Positions 21,021-33,562 of a stretch of DNA of 64,000 nt are shown here, piece after piece. The stretch lies in contig MCFE01000093.1 in the NCBI GenBank assembly GCA_002104905.1, positions 1-64,000 of the forward strand. Reading direction: 5' to 3'. The notes under the pieces were generated by a model that saw only the letters and a list, made by a program, of their open reading frames with translations, made no database searches and had not been told where the DNA came from. This stretch comes from Basidiobolus meristosporus CBS 931.73. Its lineage: Eukaryota > Basidiobolomycota > Basidiobolomycetes > Basidiobolales > Basidiobolaceae. Positions within the stretch are counted from its first letter, which is position 1. Each line of letters begins with the position of its first letter. Made by a program: the position numbers and the translations under genes.

Positions 21021-22658
21021 ATGAGTGTTATAAATCGCTCCCCTTTCAAAGCTGAGAATGGTGACCGACCAGCCGATAACGAAAACCTCGACTCTGTAAA
21101 AGGTATGCGTTTCGCCTTGTTGGTCAACTCAAGAGGCCTTGTTCATCTATGTTCGTTTATGCAGAGTACCTCAAGACCAGACACCTGCTTTTCGAGAAGG
21201 AGCGCTCCGAGTTCTCCGTATATACCAGTCCTCTCCGTGTATTCACTTATTTCTTCTTGTACTTGTGGGATCAGTTGAGATCAACCATACTTTTCTTCCT
21301 AAATCGTGGCTACCTGATATTTCTAATCACTTCGTTGGCGGTACTTGGGTATTTGATATATATATTGGATGGCACGCATCAACCTGTAAGTTGCTTGCCT
21401 ATTGATATGATCGTTTTGAAAGTACTCCAGTGACCTTCCCTTGACTAACCAACCCTCTTTTTGCTTTCAATGCAACAAGACGGTGCAATATGTTGAAGCA
21501 GAACTTCTTTGGATTGGTTATTGGATTATGCTTGGTGTGGCTTCTTCTATCGGTTTGGGAACTGGGCTACATACGTTTGTACTCTTCTTAGGACCACACA
21601 TCGCTTCCGTTACTTTGACCGCGTATGAGTGTGGTAGCTTGGATTTTGCCGTTCGAGGAGAAAACAGCTTTGCTTGTAATCCTGATGCCGTTTTTGCTAA
21701 TACCATCTCGATATGGGGTATTTTCCACAAGGTTCACCTGGAGTGTTTCTTCTGGGGACTTGGCACCGCTCTAGGAGAGTTGCCTCCTTACTTTGTAGCT
21801 AGAGCTGGTAAGTTTCTGTTTACCCTGCTCCCATCACCACCCTGTATATCTTACAAATGACCTCATGACAGCCGCGCTCTCTGGCCAGCAAACCGAAGAG
21901 ATTGCTGTACTCGAATCACTTCGTCAAAAGAAATCTGACACTGTGACACTCAAGGAGCACGTTATGCTCTACGTTCAAAAAATCATGCAACGGTTTGGAT
22001 TCTTCGGAATTTTCCTTTTTGCCTCGGTTTGTATTCAGTTTTTTTGGCCAACCTCAAGAAAGCGATTCTGAATACTAAGCTTCCTACACCTGCCAAATAG
22101 ATCCCCAACCCATTGTTCGATTTGGCCGGTATCACTTGTGGACACTTCTTGGTCCCTCTGTCCACCTTTATTGGTGCTACTTTTCTTGGGAAAGCTGTTG
22201 TGAAGTCGGCTATTCAGGTTGGTTTGATCAGTACGCGATTATATTCCCACTCAGATACTGACCTTAACAATTCCGCTGTAGTCCTTCTTTGTAATCATTA
22301 TGTTTTCCAAGGAGACCCTTGCCGGACTGTTGAGTCGCTTAGAGAACAGCTTCCCCTACATCCATGATCTCGTCGAGAGTGCAGTCCGCGAGCAAAGCAA
22401 AGCTTTCCAACGTTCTCCCGAACATCAGGCTGGACCGGTATTTGGGCCATGGTTGCTTTGATTGGTGGAGATATATATTAATCCAAAAATTCTCATTAGG
22501 CTAAAACAAGCTTGATCTCCCTGTGCTGGAACGGACTTATCACCATCATGCTGGCCTATTTCCTTCTCTCGATTGTGGAATCTTTGGCAGTAACCCATTT
22601 AAAGAAGATCCACGACGAACGGACCGATGCTCACTTGGAAAAGAAGCGTCAAAAGTAA
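21021..22658 (+). CDS. VMP1: VMP1 (vacuole membrane protein 1) homologue
   Basis: ER multispanning scramblase of the VTT/DedA class, required elsewhere for autophagosome formation and ER contact-site release. Seven exons: 21021-21102, 21165-21385, 21480-21807, 21872-22026, 22101-22217, 22282-22437 and 22500-22658; all joins in phase, 405 residues, the length of animal VMP1. The VTT core shows [38 protein letters not shown] and LSGQQTEE, with [20 protein letters not shown] later. Several hydrophobic helices surround it; the C-terminus is charged (HLEKKRQK) without an obvious retrieval motif. Its stop faces that of 14-3-3 across about 510 bp. VMP1 is missing from budding and fission yeast, so its presence helps place the organism. 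Confidence 0.93.
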
Positions 22659-23170
22659 AGCATTTTCTTGGCATTGATGAAAAATCCCCTTTTGGTGAAC
22701 TATTTGCATTAACTCTATCCAGCCAACCATTAGCCAACCACCCCCCCCCAATTTCTTTAATAATTCCCTGAATTGATTTTCTTTCCTCGTTTGAAAGATG
22801 CATGCCTATTTCTAATATTTCAATAGACCGTTCTTTCTTAACCTCGCCATCCTATGCTAATAATGCAACAGTTCCAACATAAAATATTGTCCACACTCAC
22901 TTGAACATATATATATACTCGCTGATCTTTTTATCAATCTTCGGGTGAGAATGGGATGACAATCCATGGCACGCGTCCATGGTGACAAGGCATCGTAAAG
23001 GATGGAGAAATTGTATAAAATTAAAGAAAAGAAACAAATATCATCTTTTGGTTTACAAAGGTGGCAAAGGTAAAGACACGGAAATATCGGAGGAAAGTAT
23101 CATCACACACTGGCAGTCTACAAACGTGTGTGACGTTGGCAGTTGACCACTTGTGGAACAATTCGCGCGT
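22659..23170. other. Convergent 3' flanks of VMP1 and 14-3-3
   Basis: No gene seen. AT-rich, with a C10 run near 22,740 and an atatatata stretch near 22,909; serves as the 3' region of both neighbours. Confidence 0.55.
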
Positions 23171-24106
23171 TTAGTTTTCTTCCTTGTCGGCCTCAGCACC
23201 CTCCTCTTCCTTCTCCTCGTTGTTTTCAGCATCCTGAATGTCGGAGGTCCAGAGAGTAAGGTTATCTCTCAACAGTTGCATGATGAGGGTACTGTCCTTG
23301 TAGCTCTCTTCGCTAAGAGTATCGAGCTCAGCAATGGCATCATCGAAGGCTTGCTTGGCCAAATGGCAAGCACGGTCGGGTGAGTTGAGGATTTCGTAGT
23401 AGAAGACAGAGAAGTTCAAGGCAAGACCAAGACGGATAGGATGGGTAGGGGCGAGCTCGGTGACGGAGACATCGCTGGCAGATTTGTAGGCCTCGAGAGA
23501 CTTGTCGGCGGTCTCCTTTCTCTTGTCACTGGTGGCGAACTCAGAGAGGTAACGGTAGTAATCACCCTTCATCTTCAAGTAGAAGACCTTGGATTCCCCG
23601 TTGGTGGCCTTGGGGACGAGGTGCTCTTCAAGAACATCAAGGATATCTTGGCAGATCTTGGCCAGCTCTTCCTCGATCTTGCTTCTGTAATCACGGATCA
23701 TGGTTACATGCTGTTCATTTCCCTTGCTCTCCTCCTTTTGTTCAATGGAGGAGACAATACGCCAGGAAGCACGACGAGCACCGATAACGTTCTTATAAGC
23801 AACAGACAAGAGGTTACGCTCTTCAACACTGAGTTCTTGATCGGAACAAGCAACCTTCTTCATGTTCTCAACCATCTCTATTTGGAAAGTGTTCGTGTTA
23901 AACCATATTGGGACGGGGAGGAGCGACAGTGCCCGACAAGTGTATGGTCAAGCGACTCACTGTTTCGTATCTCCGGATGCGAGTGACCCGACCACAAACC
24001 CGTGCAGCGCATCAACCAGATGATGTGAAAAAAACTTACCATCGTATCTCTCGGCTTGTTCGGCAAGCTTGGCCAAGTAAACGTGCTCTGCTCTATCAGT
24101 TTCCAT
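23171..24106 (-). CDS. 14-3-3 protein
   Basis: Phosphoserine/phosphothreonine-binding dimeric adaptor acting in the cytosol and nucleus. Two exons, 24106-24040 and 23877-23171, with a 162-bp phase-1 intron inside codon 23 (YD|E); 257 residues. The family core is complete: [20 protein letters not shown] (first signature), [26 protein letters not shown] and the second signature ending [12 protein letters not shown]. Groove residues (Lys and Arg of KNVIGARR, Arg-Tyr of DYYRYLSEF) are present. The tail is very acidic ([17 protein letters not shown]), as in other fungal 14-3-3 proteins. Only one copy is in the window, so no paralogue name is given. Confidence 0.97.
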
Positions 24107-25066
24107 TGGGAAGTTTTGGTAAGGAAGTAAAAACGAATGTGTTCGAAAACGGAGGGAAGGAAGGATGGGCCTGAAAAATATAGTGATGATGTAGAGATTT
24201 TGGTATGTTCACCTGACGGTAATGCGCATCACTAAAGATCTAACTCGGGAGAGTCGAACCCGGTAAGAATGGGGACGGGATGATGGTGAGTTGACAGGGA
24301 ACTACTCACTATTTGGAAACAGCATTGCTACACAAATTCCCGAAAAATACCGAGTTTACAATATTGGCATCTCCCATTGATGGGCTTCTGAAAGATCGGC
24401 ATTAATTGTGGGCCAATGATGGATGCTGACCTCAAGATTGGGATTAGGAATAAACATTCAACTGACCGCCAATCTTACCCAAGGAACGTATGTGTGACAT
24501 TCTAACACTCTGGCAAACTTCTCGCGGTAATTACCCTGTTGGAGGCTGACCCAATGATGGTCGATGGAATTCCATGGAACAACCCGGCTTGTTATCAAAA
24601 CAATACAAACAATCACTCCAGAGCCAAACAAAAGGACCAAGGCAAAAATAAGTGCAGGTATAAATAGATAGATTGGCTCTTGCTGGATATTTCAAGGTAA
24701 CATGGGTTTATTGTTAGGGAACGCAAAAATATCCATTTAATGGAGATTGATATTAGCCATTGATATTAGCGAAAACGGTGTAACTTCAGTGCTGAAATAT
24801 TTCAATCTCCAGCCAGTCAAGTCATCATTTTCCTCAACTAGAGTAGTACTGTCGCCAACCTGTATGATGAATTGGTGTTCAACCCTTGGTGGTGGACACT
24901 CAAGGCCTTTAATCTCTTTATTCTGTATCTTACTGTTGACAGTTGCCCAAACATAATCCTACTACTGTAACGAATATTCCAGTGAAATAGCTTAATTTAA
25001 TATACTCTCCATTCCCTTGCTTCTTTTCCGTTCAGTCACGAACTCTTTTCGTTGTCTATATTCCTG
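24107..25066. other. Divergent promoter region, 14-3-3 and Arf GEF
   Basis: No gene seen. A TATAAATA element at 24,659-24,666 (+) could serve a transcript toward the Arf GEF. A 12-bp direct repeat, attgatattagc, occurs twice at about 24,748-24,770. The Arf GEF leader (25,000-25,066) is CT-rich. Confidence 0.45.
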
Positions 25067-27503
25067 ATGACTGCGATACATCAAGAGCGTCCCTATGATG
25101 CGGGTCTTTCTATCGACCGGTGCTCACACGCTGAGCGTGATAGTATTAATCTAACCGGTAAAACAGCTGCGTTTACAAGTTACCATCCAAGCCAAAGCCA
25201 AGCTTGCAAGCAATGCAGCACTGGTTGTACAATTTTGGTGGTTGATAAGCAGTCACAGTATGCCGGTATCCCCGAGAATACTCCAGTTTCAGCGTCTCCT
25301 ACTGGCGACCGGCCGAAACATAGCTTGTCCAAGAAAGACACCAAGCTTACCATATCAGTAGCTAACGAGCCTGCCCGAGCAGAATGTGGTAATCACGTAT
25401 CAACGAAAACCGAAGCCCCACTTGGTACACATAGCCGCAAATCTCTGAGTGCAGTGCAGTGGTTGACTTTTTGTCCTAAACTTAGTCTTAGCTAGTGCTC
25501 CCTTAAATGGCTCCACTTCAACACTGGATTCGTCGAAAGGTATTTTCGGAGAGCCAATCGCTTCCGCAAGTCAAGCCTTAGTACGGCATGGGTCTACGGG
25601 GGGTTTACAAGTTGCAAAGTAAGCAGCCACGCTGGTTTCCTGAGCTACACCAACTTAAACTATGCTTCCAGATACACAAAGAAGGATGAACCACTATGGC
25701 AGCACATGGCAGAGATAGATTTTGTTGGGCAAGCAATAGACATGGCGTTGAGGTGAGGCGGACTCGACACTTGCACTCTGTTGGAGACTAACGGTTGAAC
25801 TTGTAGGAGATTTCTTGCGTCTTATCAATTGCCAAAAGAGGCCCAACAAATAGATCGAGTCATGGTCGCATTCGCTAAGCGATACCATCAATGTAACTCC
25901 GACCTATTCCCATCACCAGGTATGCAGTGACGACATAACGCTCGACGTCCCCACTTGTTAACTTGTTCCGTTGCAGACGTGGTCTATTCCATTGCCTTTT
26001 CCTTGATGCTTTTGCATACGGATGCTCACAACAAGCACGTGAAACACAAGATGTCCAAGACGCAGTATATCCGACAAACGCGTACACTCGAGCAAGGGAA
26101 CGTGATAGCCCCCGAGATTCTTTCGGTAAGCCAGAGGCTCCATCGAGATCGGTACGAGCAGCCATTGACTCCTGAAGTGTAGATTTTCTATGACAACATC
26201 ACCTCGGCACAATTTATCTACGCCAACGGCCCCAAGAAGGCTCCTAAAGCCTCGTGGATCAAGAAGGTCTACCAGGGAACCCCGCCGAATCCATACAAAT
26301 TAATGCAAGCGATGTCCACTCAGTTTGCTGCTGCAGTGTTGGCATCCAAGATAAGTTTATTCGAGCCGGGCCGTGGACAGTATAGTTATCGTGGGTCTCA
26401 GTCCGTGGTTCGAGAGGCCTTCCTACGCACCGCCTTCAAACTCAAAGTATCCGGAGTCAAGACCTATTTTCAAGACACAATCGGTGGCAGACATATGTCT
26501 GCCATTGCCGGTCCCCAGGAACCCGAGGATTTCTCGATCTTGAAGTGTGCCAAGGAGGGCCTGGTGAGTCGCAAATGCGACCTGATGGACGGTGGAAAGC
26601 GAGCAACTAGACGAAGCTGGAAAGAGCTGTGGATGGTGTTGAGTGGCAGCCAATTGATCTTCTTCCAAGACGTCGCTTGGTTCAAGAATCAGAATCATCG
26701 TTTGTCCAAGGTAAGTGAGTTCTTCGCTGAATTGGTGCACGCCTCTTGCCTAAGTATACTTCACAGGCCTCGCCCAAGCCGCACTCCATCCTTTCCACAG
26801 AGAACTGCATCTGCTTGATCGATAAGGACTACAACACCTACCCAAATGTCTTTCGACTGGTGACCCCGACCTGTCGGGAATACCTCTTCCGGTATCACTC
26901 AGAGAGCGAGATGCTGGACTGGATGGCTAATATCAATTACGCCGCCACATTCAAGACGGTTGCCCTCAAGCCCCGAGGTGTCGATGAGATCACTAGGCTT
27001 TCAAAGAGCCTGAAGTGTGGCGCCTCCTTGGCCCCAGGTGTGCCGGCTGCGGTAACCGAGGCGGATAGGGTCAGGAGCAGTCTTGTGCAGGTTGGTGGTC
27101 ACTGTATGTCTCTTCGTAGGTCGTCCATTGACAAGCGCGTCTGTAGAGAAAAATCCGTGACCTAAGCGAGCGGATTATCCAATGCCAACGCATGATAGAG
27201 GCCGACGGGCGGTTGCAGAAACAGATGTCGATCATGGTGCCGCTACAGCGACATACGCGGCAAAAGGCAATCGATACCGCCTCGGAGGTCAGCAAGCGCC
27301 TGAAGGAATCCTGCCTGCAGTTGGAGAAGTGGGAGTGCTACAAGGAGATTCTGGAAGCTGATTTGGTCATCGCGAAGCTCGAGGAAGCCAGGAAGCAACG
27401 ACTCACCACATACATGGAGGATCAGCCCGAGATAGCCATGGAAGAGACCTCAACTTTGGTACATAAACCTAACCCCATACCAGGCATCATTGAGTTGGTT
27501 TAG
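25067..27503 (+). CDS. Arf guanine nucleotide exchange factor, Sec7-PH-coiled coil
   Basis: Exchange factor loading GTP onto Arf-type GTPases at membranes; the Sec7-PH-coiled-coil order resembles EFA6/PSD and yeast Yel1, which act on Arf6/Arf3 at the plasma membrane. Eight exons: 25067-25424, 25492-25618, 25672-25752, 25807-25919, 25977-26125, 26183-26710, 26767-27090 and 27147-27503; in phase, 678 residues. The Sec7 core has the glutamic finger in YQLPKEAQQIDRVM and the second motif SLMLLHTDAHNKHV. The PH domain spans about residues 335-480 (KELWMVLSGSQLIFFQD ... SEMLDWMANINYA). The C-terminal 150 residues are helical and charged. The N-terminal 120 residues are hydrophilic and Ser/Thr-rich. 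The front of the Sec7 domain looks short or divergent; the first intron is the least certain join. Confidence 0.85.
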
Positions 27504-27722
27504 TGATCTCTATTTGTAACTCTAATATATATATATGTATTCATTCATTTATAATCACATGATGTCTCCTTGCTAACATGAAATAGAGTTGTAACTATGA
27601 TCCAATGATCCGAACCACTCAGCATCCCTACTATCAGTGAATATAACAACCTTCTCTCCACCTCAATAAATATCAGTTCGTAGTTGTCACAGCATCCCTT
27701 CTGTTAGAATAGCCAGGTCAAC

Positions 27723-29191
27723 ATGTCGGCATCAGTTATTCCCTCACACAAACCAGCCCATGCGACCGCCAAATGCCCACACTGTGAGTCACTGTTCGAA
27801 TTCCTGCTCCCCACTTCAGAAACAGCCTCGGTCCAGTGTTTCTCCTGCAACAATCTGGCCGAGATCCCCGTCGCAGCGTATATCAACAACACCCTGAAGT
27901 CCCAAAAGCCCAGCACAGCCAACGGCGAGGCCAAGAATGAGCGCTCGTGGCGTTTGGGCACTGGTAAGTTGCTGGAGTAAAGAATTGGGTGTTGTGCGGA
28001 CTACTTAGCCTTTCCATCCCCCACATATCGACCAGATGAGAACCCGGTCTCCACCGAATACTACGATACCCTCGGCGTCGCACCCACCGCCACCGCCGGT
28101 GAGATCAAAAAGAAGTATTACACTTTGGCGATGAAGTATCATCCCGATAAAAGCCAGGAAGCGGATGCAGAGGAAAAGGTAAGCCTGGTCTAGTTTTCAA
28201 CGGGGCTATTCGCAAGGTCATTCCCCTTGACCTTTTCTGCTCTTCACAGTTCAAGAAAATCTCGGAGGCTTATCAGGTGCTTTCCGACCCCGTCCTCCGT
28301 AAGAAGTACAACGAGTTCGGCCCCCAGAACAACATCGCCCCGGAAGGCGGCTTTGGTAAGTGGATTGGTCGGCAGAGAAACCGGACTTTGGACTGACCGC
28401 TTTGCCTTTCAATAGTGAATCCGGAGGATTTCTTCAAACAGCAGTTTGGTGGAGACCGCTTCGTTGACTGGATTGGGGAGATTTCCATCGCTCGTGATTT
28501 CAAAGACGCCATGCAGGAATCCAACCAGGAGTCCGAGGAAGCAGGCTTGACGGAGGAGGAGAAGAAACAACGAGAGGAACAGCAATCCGAAGAGCGCTCC
28601 AAGGCTCGCGCTGAACGCGTGGACAAGCTGGCCAAAAACTTGATCAGTAAATTGGCCATTTTCACCGACTCCGACGGCGGTCAGGATGCCATGGCCAAGT
28701 ACCAAGACCAAATCCAACATGAGGCCAGCGACCTCCAGGCGGAGTCCTATGGAGTAGAGCTGCTTCACGCCATCGGCTATACTTATAGCCTGAAGGCGCG
28801 TCAATACCTTGGCCGTGACGAATTCCTCGGCATCGGTCGCTATTTCCATCAATTCCGCGAGAAGGGCCATATCCTTGGGGAGACCTACTCCACTCTGCGG
28901 TCAGCTATCGACATGCAAAACACATTCACGCAGCTTCAGGACGCGGACAAAAAAGGCCTGGATGCTGGGGCTCGGACAGCGCTCGAAGAGCAAGCGGCCC
29001 AGAAAGGACTGAACGCACTATGGAGAGGCAGTAAGTTGGAGGTCGAGTCAGTGTTGCGAGATGTGTGTGACATCGTGCTGGGTGACCCCTCTTGTCCAAA
29101 GGAATTGGCCAAGAAGCGAGCCCTAGGGTTGAAGATGATCGGACATATCTTCGAAAGCGTCAAGGCCGAGTCTGCCCCTAGCCCAGCATAA
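27723..29191 (+). CDS. DnaJ co-chaperone with DnaJ-X domain (Caj1/Djp1-like)
   Basis: Class C J-protein stimulating Hsp70; yeast relatives Caj1 and Djp1 act at membranes and in peroxisomal import. Four exons: 27723-27963, 28036-28178, 28250-28355 and 28416-29191; 421 residues. It opens with a zinc-ribbon-like pair, KCPHCESLF and VQCFSCNN. The J domain follows ([18 protein letters not shown] with an intact [12 protein letters not shown]) and a short link, then the DnaJ-X region: [13 protein letters not shown], an acidic-basic coiled coil ([20 protein letters not shown]) and [18 protein letters not shown]. No signal peptide or membrane segment. Each of the three introns falls near a J-domain boundary. 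It is tandem with the Arf GEF and convergent with the Sir2 gene. Confidence 0.92.
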
Positions 29192-29405
29192 AGCGGATGA
29201 GCATCGATTAGGTCAGATAACAAGAAGCCGAATGTTGTTTTATTGATAGAAATTCTCACCAACTACTGGCGTATGTATGCTACATTCTCACCGTCATTAA
29301 AAATCTAATTAAAAATTAAAGCGTTGGGGCGAGGTTGATAGAATCCACTCTGGTATTTCATAGATCATACGAGACGCGGGTATGATTAGGTGTGATTAGG
29401 TGCGG

Positions 29406-31709
29406 TTAGTCGGCCGCCTGGGGGATCTCCGAATCGCCGACACTAGGCGCTGGCTCGCTGGTGGCGTGGTTCGTTTCCGGGTCGGCGGGTGCGCTGTTGG
29501 CCAGCCTCTGGGATTTTCTAGGCTCGTCCTCACTGTCAGAGCTGAATTCTAGTAAATGCTTGTCGTCGAACACTGCCCCTTCGAACAAGTAGTAGTATGG
29601 CTCTTGGAATGTATATGGCTGCTCGGTTCGCTCCACGGCAGCAGTAGGGATCAGCTCATGTTTGAGTTCCCAGCCCAACATCCGAGAGAGCTCGGCAACG
29701 ATGCTATCGCAGTTGCCCAGTAACTGGATATCAAAGTTGATGTGGGTGTTGGGAGTTCGGTTGATCAAAATCTGCGGGACGTCCTGTGGAATGTGGCCTA
29801 CCGGGAAACAAGGTCACTGACGTGCGCTATGGAGGTGCTTCAGATGACAAAGTCGCTACTTACTCATGATGTTCGAGACCGGCGCCACACGGAGACTGGA
29901 GCCCATCACGATCAGCAAGTCAATCTGACGTGCATCTTCCAAGAGATGCTCTTCAAAAGCATCAGGGAGTTTTTCCCCAAAGAAGACGATGTCCGGCTTC
30001 ATAATGGCGTCGTCCAGGTTGGGATCTTCAGCAATGCATTTGGGGCAACGGGGGATAGTCTGAGGTTATGGAGTTAATGACCAGCACGAATCAAGGAGAA
30101 TGATGAACTGCCCAGTACTTGTTTGAAGATGTCCTGCTCTATCTCTCTTCCTGGCACTTGATGGTGGCAACGTATGCAGCTGGCAGAAGCGAAAGAGCCT
30201 ACACAACAACGGTTTCCTGTTCAGTATGGATTTCATGGTCGCTGCCAAGTCCTTGGGACTAACCGTGGCACTGGAGAACCTTCTGTATACCAGCAGCCTG
30301 TTCTAGCGTGTCGATGTTTTGAGTGTAATTCCGGAGCAACTTTCCCTTCTCTTCAACCAATCTAACGAATGCATGGGTTGGTGAAGGCTTGAAGTTTGTG
30401 GGATACAACTCCTATTTGAAGTTAGGCTACCGAGGGTCGCAGGAAATCATGCAAGTTGCTCTCTACCTTGGCAAAGGAGTAGAACACTTCGGGATAATCC
30501 CTGAAGTATCCGATATCGAACATTTCCTGAGGGTCCTCGAGGTTGTATTGAGAGAGACGAGAATAGATTCCGTCGGGCGAACGAAAATCTGGAATCCCAC
30601 ATGAAACTGAAACCTTCATGGTACGAACGGTTAAGACCCGTCCGCATTAACATCTCTCCACTTGGCTACATACCCCTGCTCCAGTCAAGATCATGATGTT
30701 CTTGGATTCTTTGATGAGTCGTACCACATCTTCCACCGTGTTCACATCCGGGAGTCTCTGGCGTTCTCGCAAAAACCGGCTGATCAGGAGCTCAAGCAAC
30801 GGCAGCAGCTGGAGCACGGGGCGCCCCATCGCTCTAGCAGCCTACATTCCATGCGAAGTCAGTAACGAGAGCCTCCACTCCCAACATCAATAAGCATTAC
30901 CAGTTTCTGGTCGAAAACATCGAGGAGCTTCGCCACGGGAACCTTCTTTTCAAGAACATATTCGCGGATGAACATCACGATCCCTTTGAATGTCAACGAT
31001 CAATTTGTGGGACCAACCGTAGCTTTCCATGACCTGGAGTACCTTTTTGTCGCGCATCCGCCCGAACCGCCTGACGCTCCTCTTCTGTGTATAGGGGAAA
31101 TTCCGGGGGATCTATGCCGAAGAGATTATAAATTCCAGGTGCATGATGGATTCTCTTTGCTTCATACAAACCTTGATGTTGGGCAAGGTCGGAATAAAGG
31201 AGATCGGCTAGATCGCCTTCAATGTCAACATCATCCGCAAGAAGTTCCTGGTCGATGCCTTCAAGATCTCCCTCATTCCAGTCCTCATCATCTGAGCTCT
31301 CTCCTTCGCTGTGATCGGCATGATCCTCGCCGGAATCGTCAGAGATTGCGCCAAGTAGCTTTGATGTGAGGCTCTCGTGGGCTGACTCGGTTATGGTATC
31401 AGCGACTGGTTCAGTTTCAAGGAGGTTTTCGGACGCTATTTGCTCCATGGATGGTGTGCTCGCTTCATTACCCTGCTCCAGGTTGGATTCAGCAATTTCA
31501 GGTCTCATGGTGACATTCAAATGTAGATCGAGGTTCGGTTCGACTGACGTGTTTTCCTCAGGGTTCTCGCTTTTGACGCGCTTGGAGGAGACCTTGTCGC
31601 ACTCTTTATCGAGATCTTTACGTTTCTGCATGTTGGTATCGCCATGGGTAGAATCGAGGGGAACCTCAGTGGGGGGATCTGTATGGGGTGGAGCCGAATG
31701 ATGGTTCAT
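29406..31709 (-). CDS. Sir2/Hst1-type NAD-dependent protein deacetylase (one indel)
   Basis: Sirtuin removing acyl groups from lysines using NAD+, probably nuclear and acting in silencing. Seven exons: 31709-30901, 30841-30674, 30613-30467, 30411-30264, 30198-30119, 30059-29864 and 29797-29406; about 646 residues. The N-terminal 170 residues are acidic and disordered with a basic patch (SSKRVKSE). Next comes the Sir2/Hst1 pre-domain ([20 protein letters not shown]). Core motifs: [31 protein letters not shown], catalytic His in LQCHGS, zinc Cys in SCIRC and RCPKC, and [11 protein letters not shown]. One base is missing near 30,995-30,996: LRLVPQIDR and [15 protein letters not shown] lie in different frames, and exon 1 is one nucleotide short of the phase demanded by the splice. 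Probably sequencing error. Confidence 0.9.
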
Positions 31710-32444
31710 GTTCGCTTTAAATATTAAATAAAAATAGTCGATAGATGCAAAGTTTATGTGTAGTGTAGAGACAGTAGGTCGCTTATGCACTGAGCATTCT
31801 GGTACTTCACACAGCTGACAAGTTGGGTGGGAAGTCAAAAATAAATGATCGTTCGTTTGATTACCATTTGATTAAAACTGAATTGCCATTGAATTCTGAT
31901 TGGAAAATGAACCTCGACCCGGGGATCACGTGTTTATTCTCATGCTTCTCGATAAAAAAGCAACCCTGTGCTAACAAGGTTGTGATAAAGGGTTCGGGAG
32001 GGATAGTCGCAGTCACCAGCTGGAGCCGGACCAACCCCTACTCCTAGGGACGAACTCTTTCGAGACGTCCTTCATAGATTTAAATGCGCATTCTCTACAA
32101 CGGTAGGAAGCCAAACCAGAAAAACATGCGAGTGATCTACTCTTATATCAATGACGTGATTATGGGATATCCATAAGTTGAATCCAGGCTACTGACTATT
32201 TTGGGAATTCCATGATCAGAACTTTATTGCCAATCAACTACCAACACACCTGAGCACATTGCTTCCAAGTAAGCCTGCTGGGAGTTCAGCGTGTCCAGTG
32301 TAATCTTTCCACCCACCGAGGGTTCGTATTCTACAACTAGCAGCTAAATCGGAAGCAAGGCTGCTCCCATACAACGTCGCTCGATTCTGGTGGTCACGTT
32401 TCTTTCCCCTTAAGCTCGTTCTTTCCTGAAGCGTTGTCTCGAAC
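31710..32444. other. Divergent promoter region, Sir2 and Derlin
   Basis: No gene seen. An upstream in-frame ATG for the Sir2 gene exists at 31,838 but would add an unrelated Cys/His segment; the start at 31,709 is preferred. The Derlin leader near 32,400 is CT-rich. Confidence 0.5.
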
Positions 32445-33562
32445 ATGGCCATTCCGTTGGAGACATGGTACTTTGACATCCCTGTTGTAACCAGAATCTA
32501 CCTTACCATCTCCGTTTTGTTGACTCTGGCTGTGGTACTTGTCTAGCTTTACCTACTGTTTGAGCTTTCTCACCCTAATTGCTTGTCAAACACATACTCC
32601 TACACGCAGCAACTCGGACTGGTTACCTGGTTTCAATTATATTACAGCTTCGATCTGATATGGCACGGTGGGCAGGTTAGTTCATAGGACCAATTTGAAT
32701 CTCGCTCTAGTCAATGCTAACCTCTCGATTTGTCGTACACCATGCTTGATACCGACAGTATTGGCGACTGCTTACAACCTTTCTGTACTTCGGTCAATTT
32801 TCACTAGACTGGATGTTCCATATGTTTTTCATGTAAGAGCACGAAAGTTCGAGGGCTAGCAGTAGCGTCGGTATTAATGGGGCTTTCATGTAGTGGTCGG
32901 TATAGTCGAATGCTGGAGGAGGGCTCGTTTTACGGACGTCCCGCTGACTTTCTGTGGCTACTGTTGCTTACTGGAGTATCATTATTAGTAAGTGTCCCCA
33001 AGTAACTGGTCCGGGCTGTCTGGAGTGCTAACTGCCTTTTAGTTGGTGGCTCCGTTCGTATCCATGATGTTCTTGGGGTCTCCCCTTAATTACACACTTG
33101 TATATATTTGGTCTCGTCGTAATCCGTTCATCCGATTGAACTTTCTGGGGCTCTTCGTGTTTAGTGCGCCCTACCTGCCGTTGGTTCTCCTTGGATTCTC
33201 CATGCTGCTTTCGAGTAAATTACCCATCGGGAGCATTGTCGGGATTTTCCTTGGCCACTTGTACTACTTCTTAGTGGATGTTTGGCCAAACGAGCCTGCC
33301 TCGGGTGGGATGAGACTCCTTGATACGCCGAGGTTCATGTAAGTGTCCAGCAAGAAAAGCGCTATCTCACAAGCAATTAACATCTCTTTTCAGACAAAGG
33401 CTGTTCCATACTCCCCCCAATGAACCTATTCAAGTGGAGCTTCCTGAGGATCTGGAACACGATTCTGACCACGAGATCCCTCTAGAAGGAGCGGATCAGA
33501 CGAATGAATTTGAGGAAGAGCCTGATGACCGTCCCCCTCCAACCACCACAACTACAACATAA
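32445..33562 (+). CDS. Derlin, ER-associated degradation rhomboid pseudoprotease
   Basis: Derlin of the Der1/Dfm1 family: thins the ER membrane and helps retrotranslocate misfolded proteins in ERAD. Six exons: 32445-32534, 32610-32675, 32759-32832, 32894-32987, 33043-33338 and 33394-33562; all in phase, 262 residues. The N-terminus matches the family (WYFDIPVVTRIYLTISVLL), then QLGLVTWFQLYY, the WR motif in YWRLLTTFLYFG, RYSRMLEEGSF and VYIWSRRNPFIRLNFLGLF. Rhomboid catalytic Ser and His are absent, as expected. The cytosolic tail is acidic (EDLEHDSDHEIP) and ends in a Thr run; I see no clear SHP box for Cdc48 binding. An alternative donor at the third intron cannot be excluded. Confidence 0.92.

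Noticed and set aside
24240-24275. tRNA B-box-like string (gagtcgaaccc)
   Set aside because: No cloverleaf stems or A box at the right distance; not a tRNA.
31710-31838. Alternative upstream start for the Sir2 gene
   Set aside because: Adds a Cys/His-containing segment unlike sirtuin N-termini; the ATG at 31,709 opens the acidic region typical of the group.
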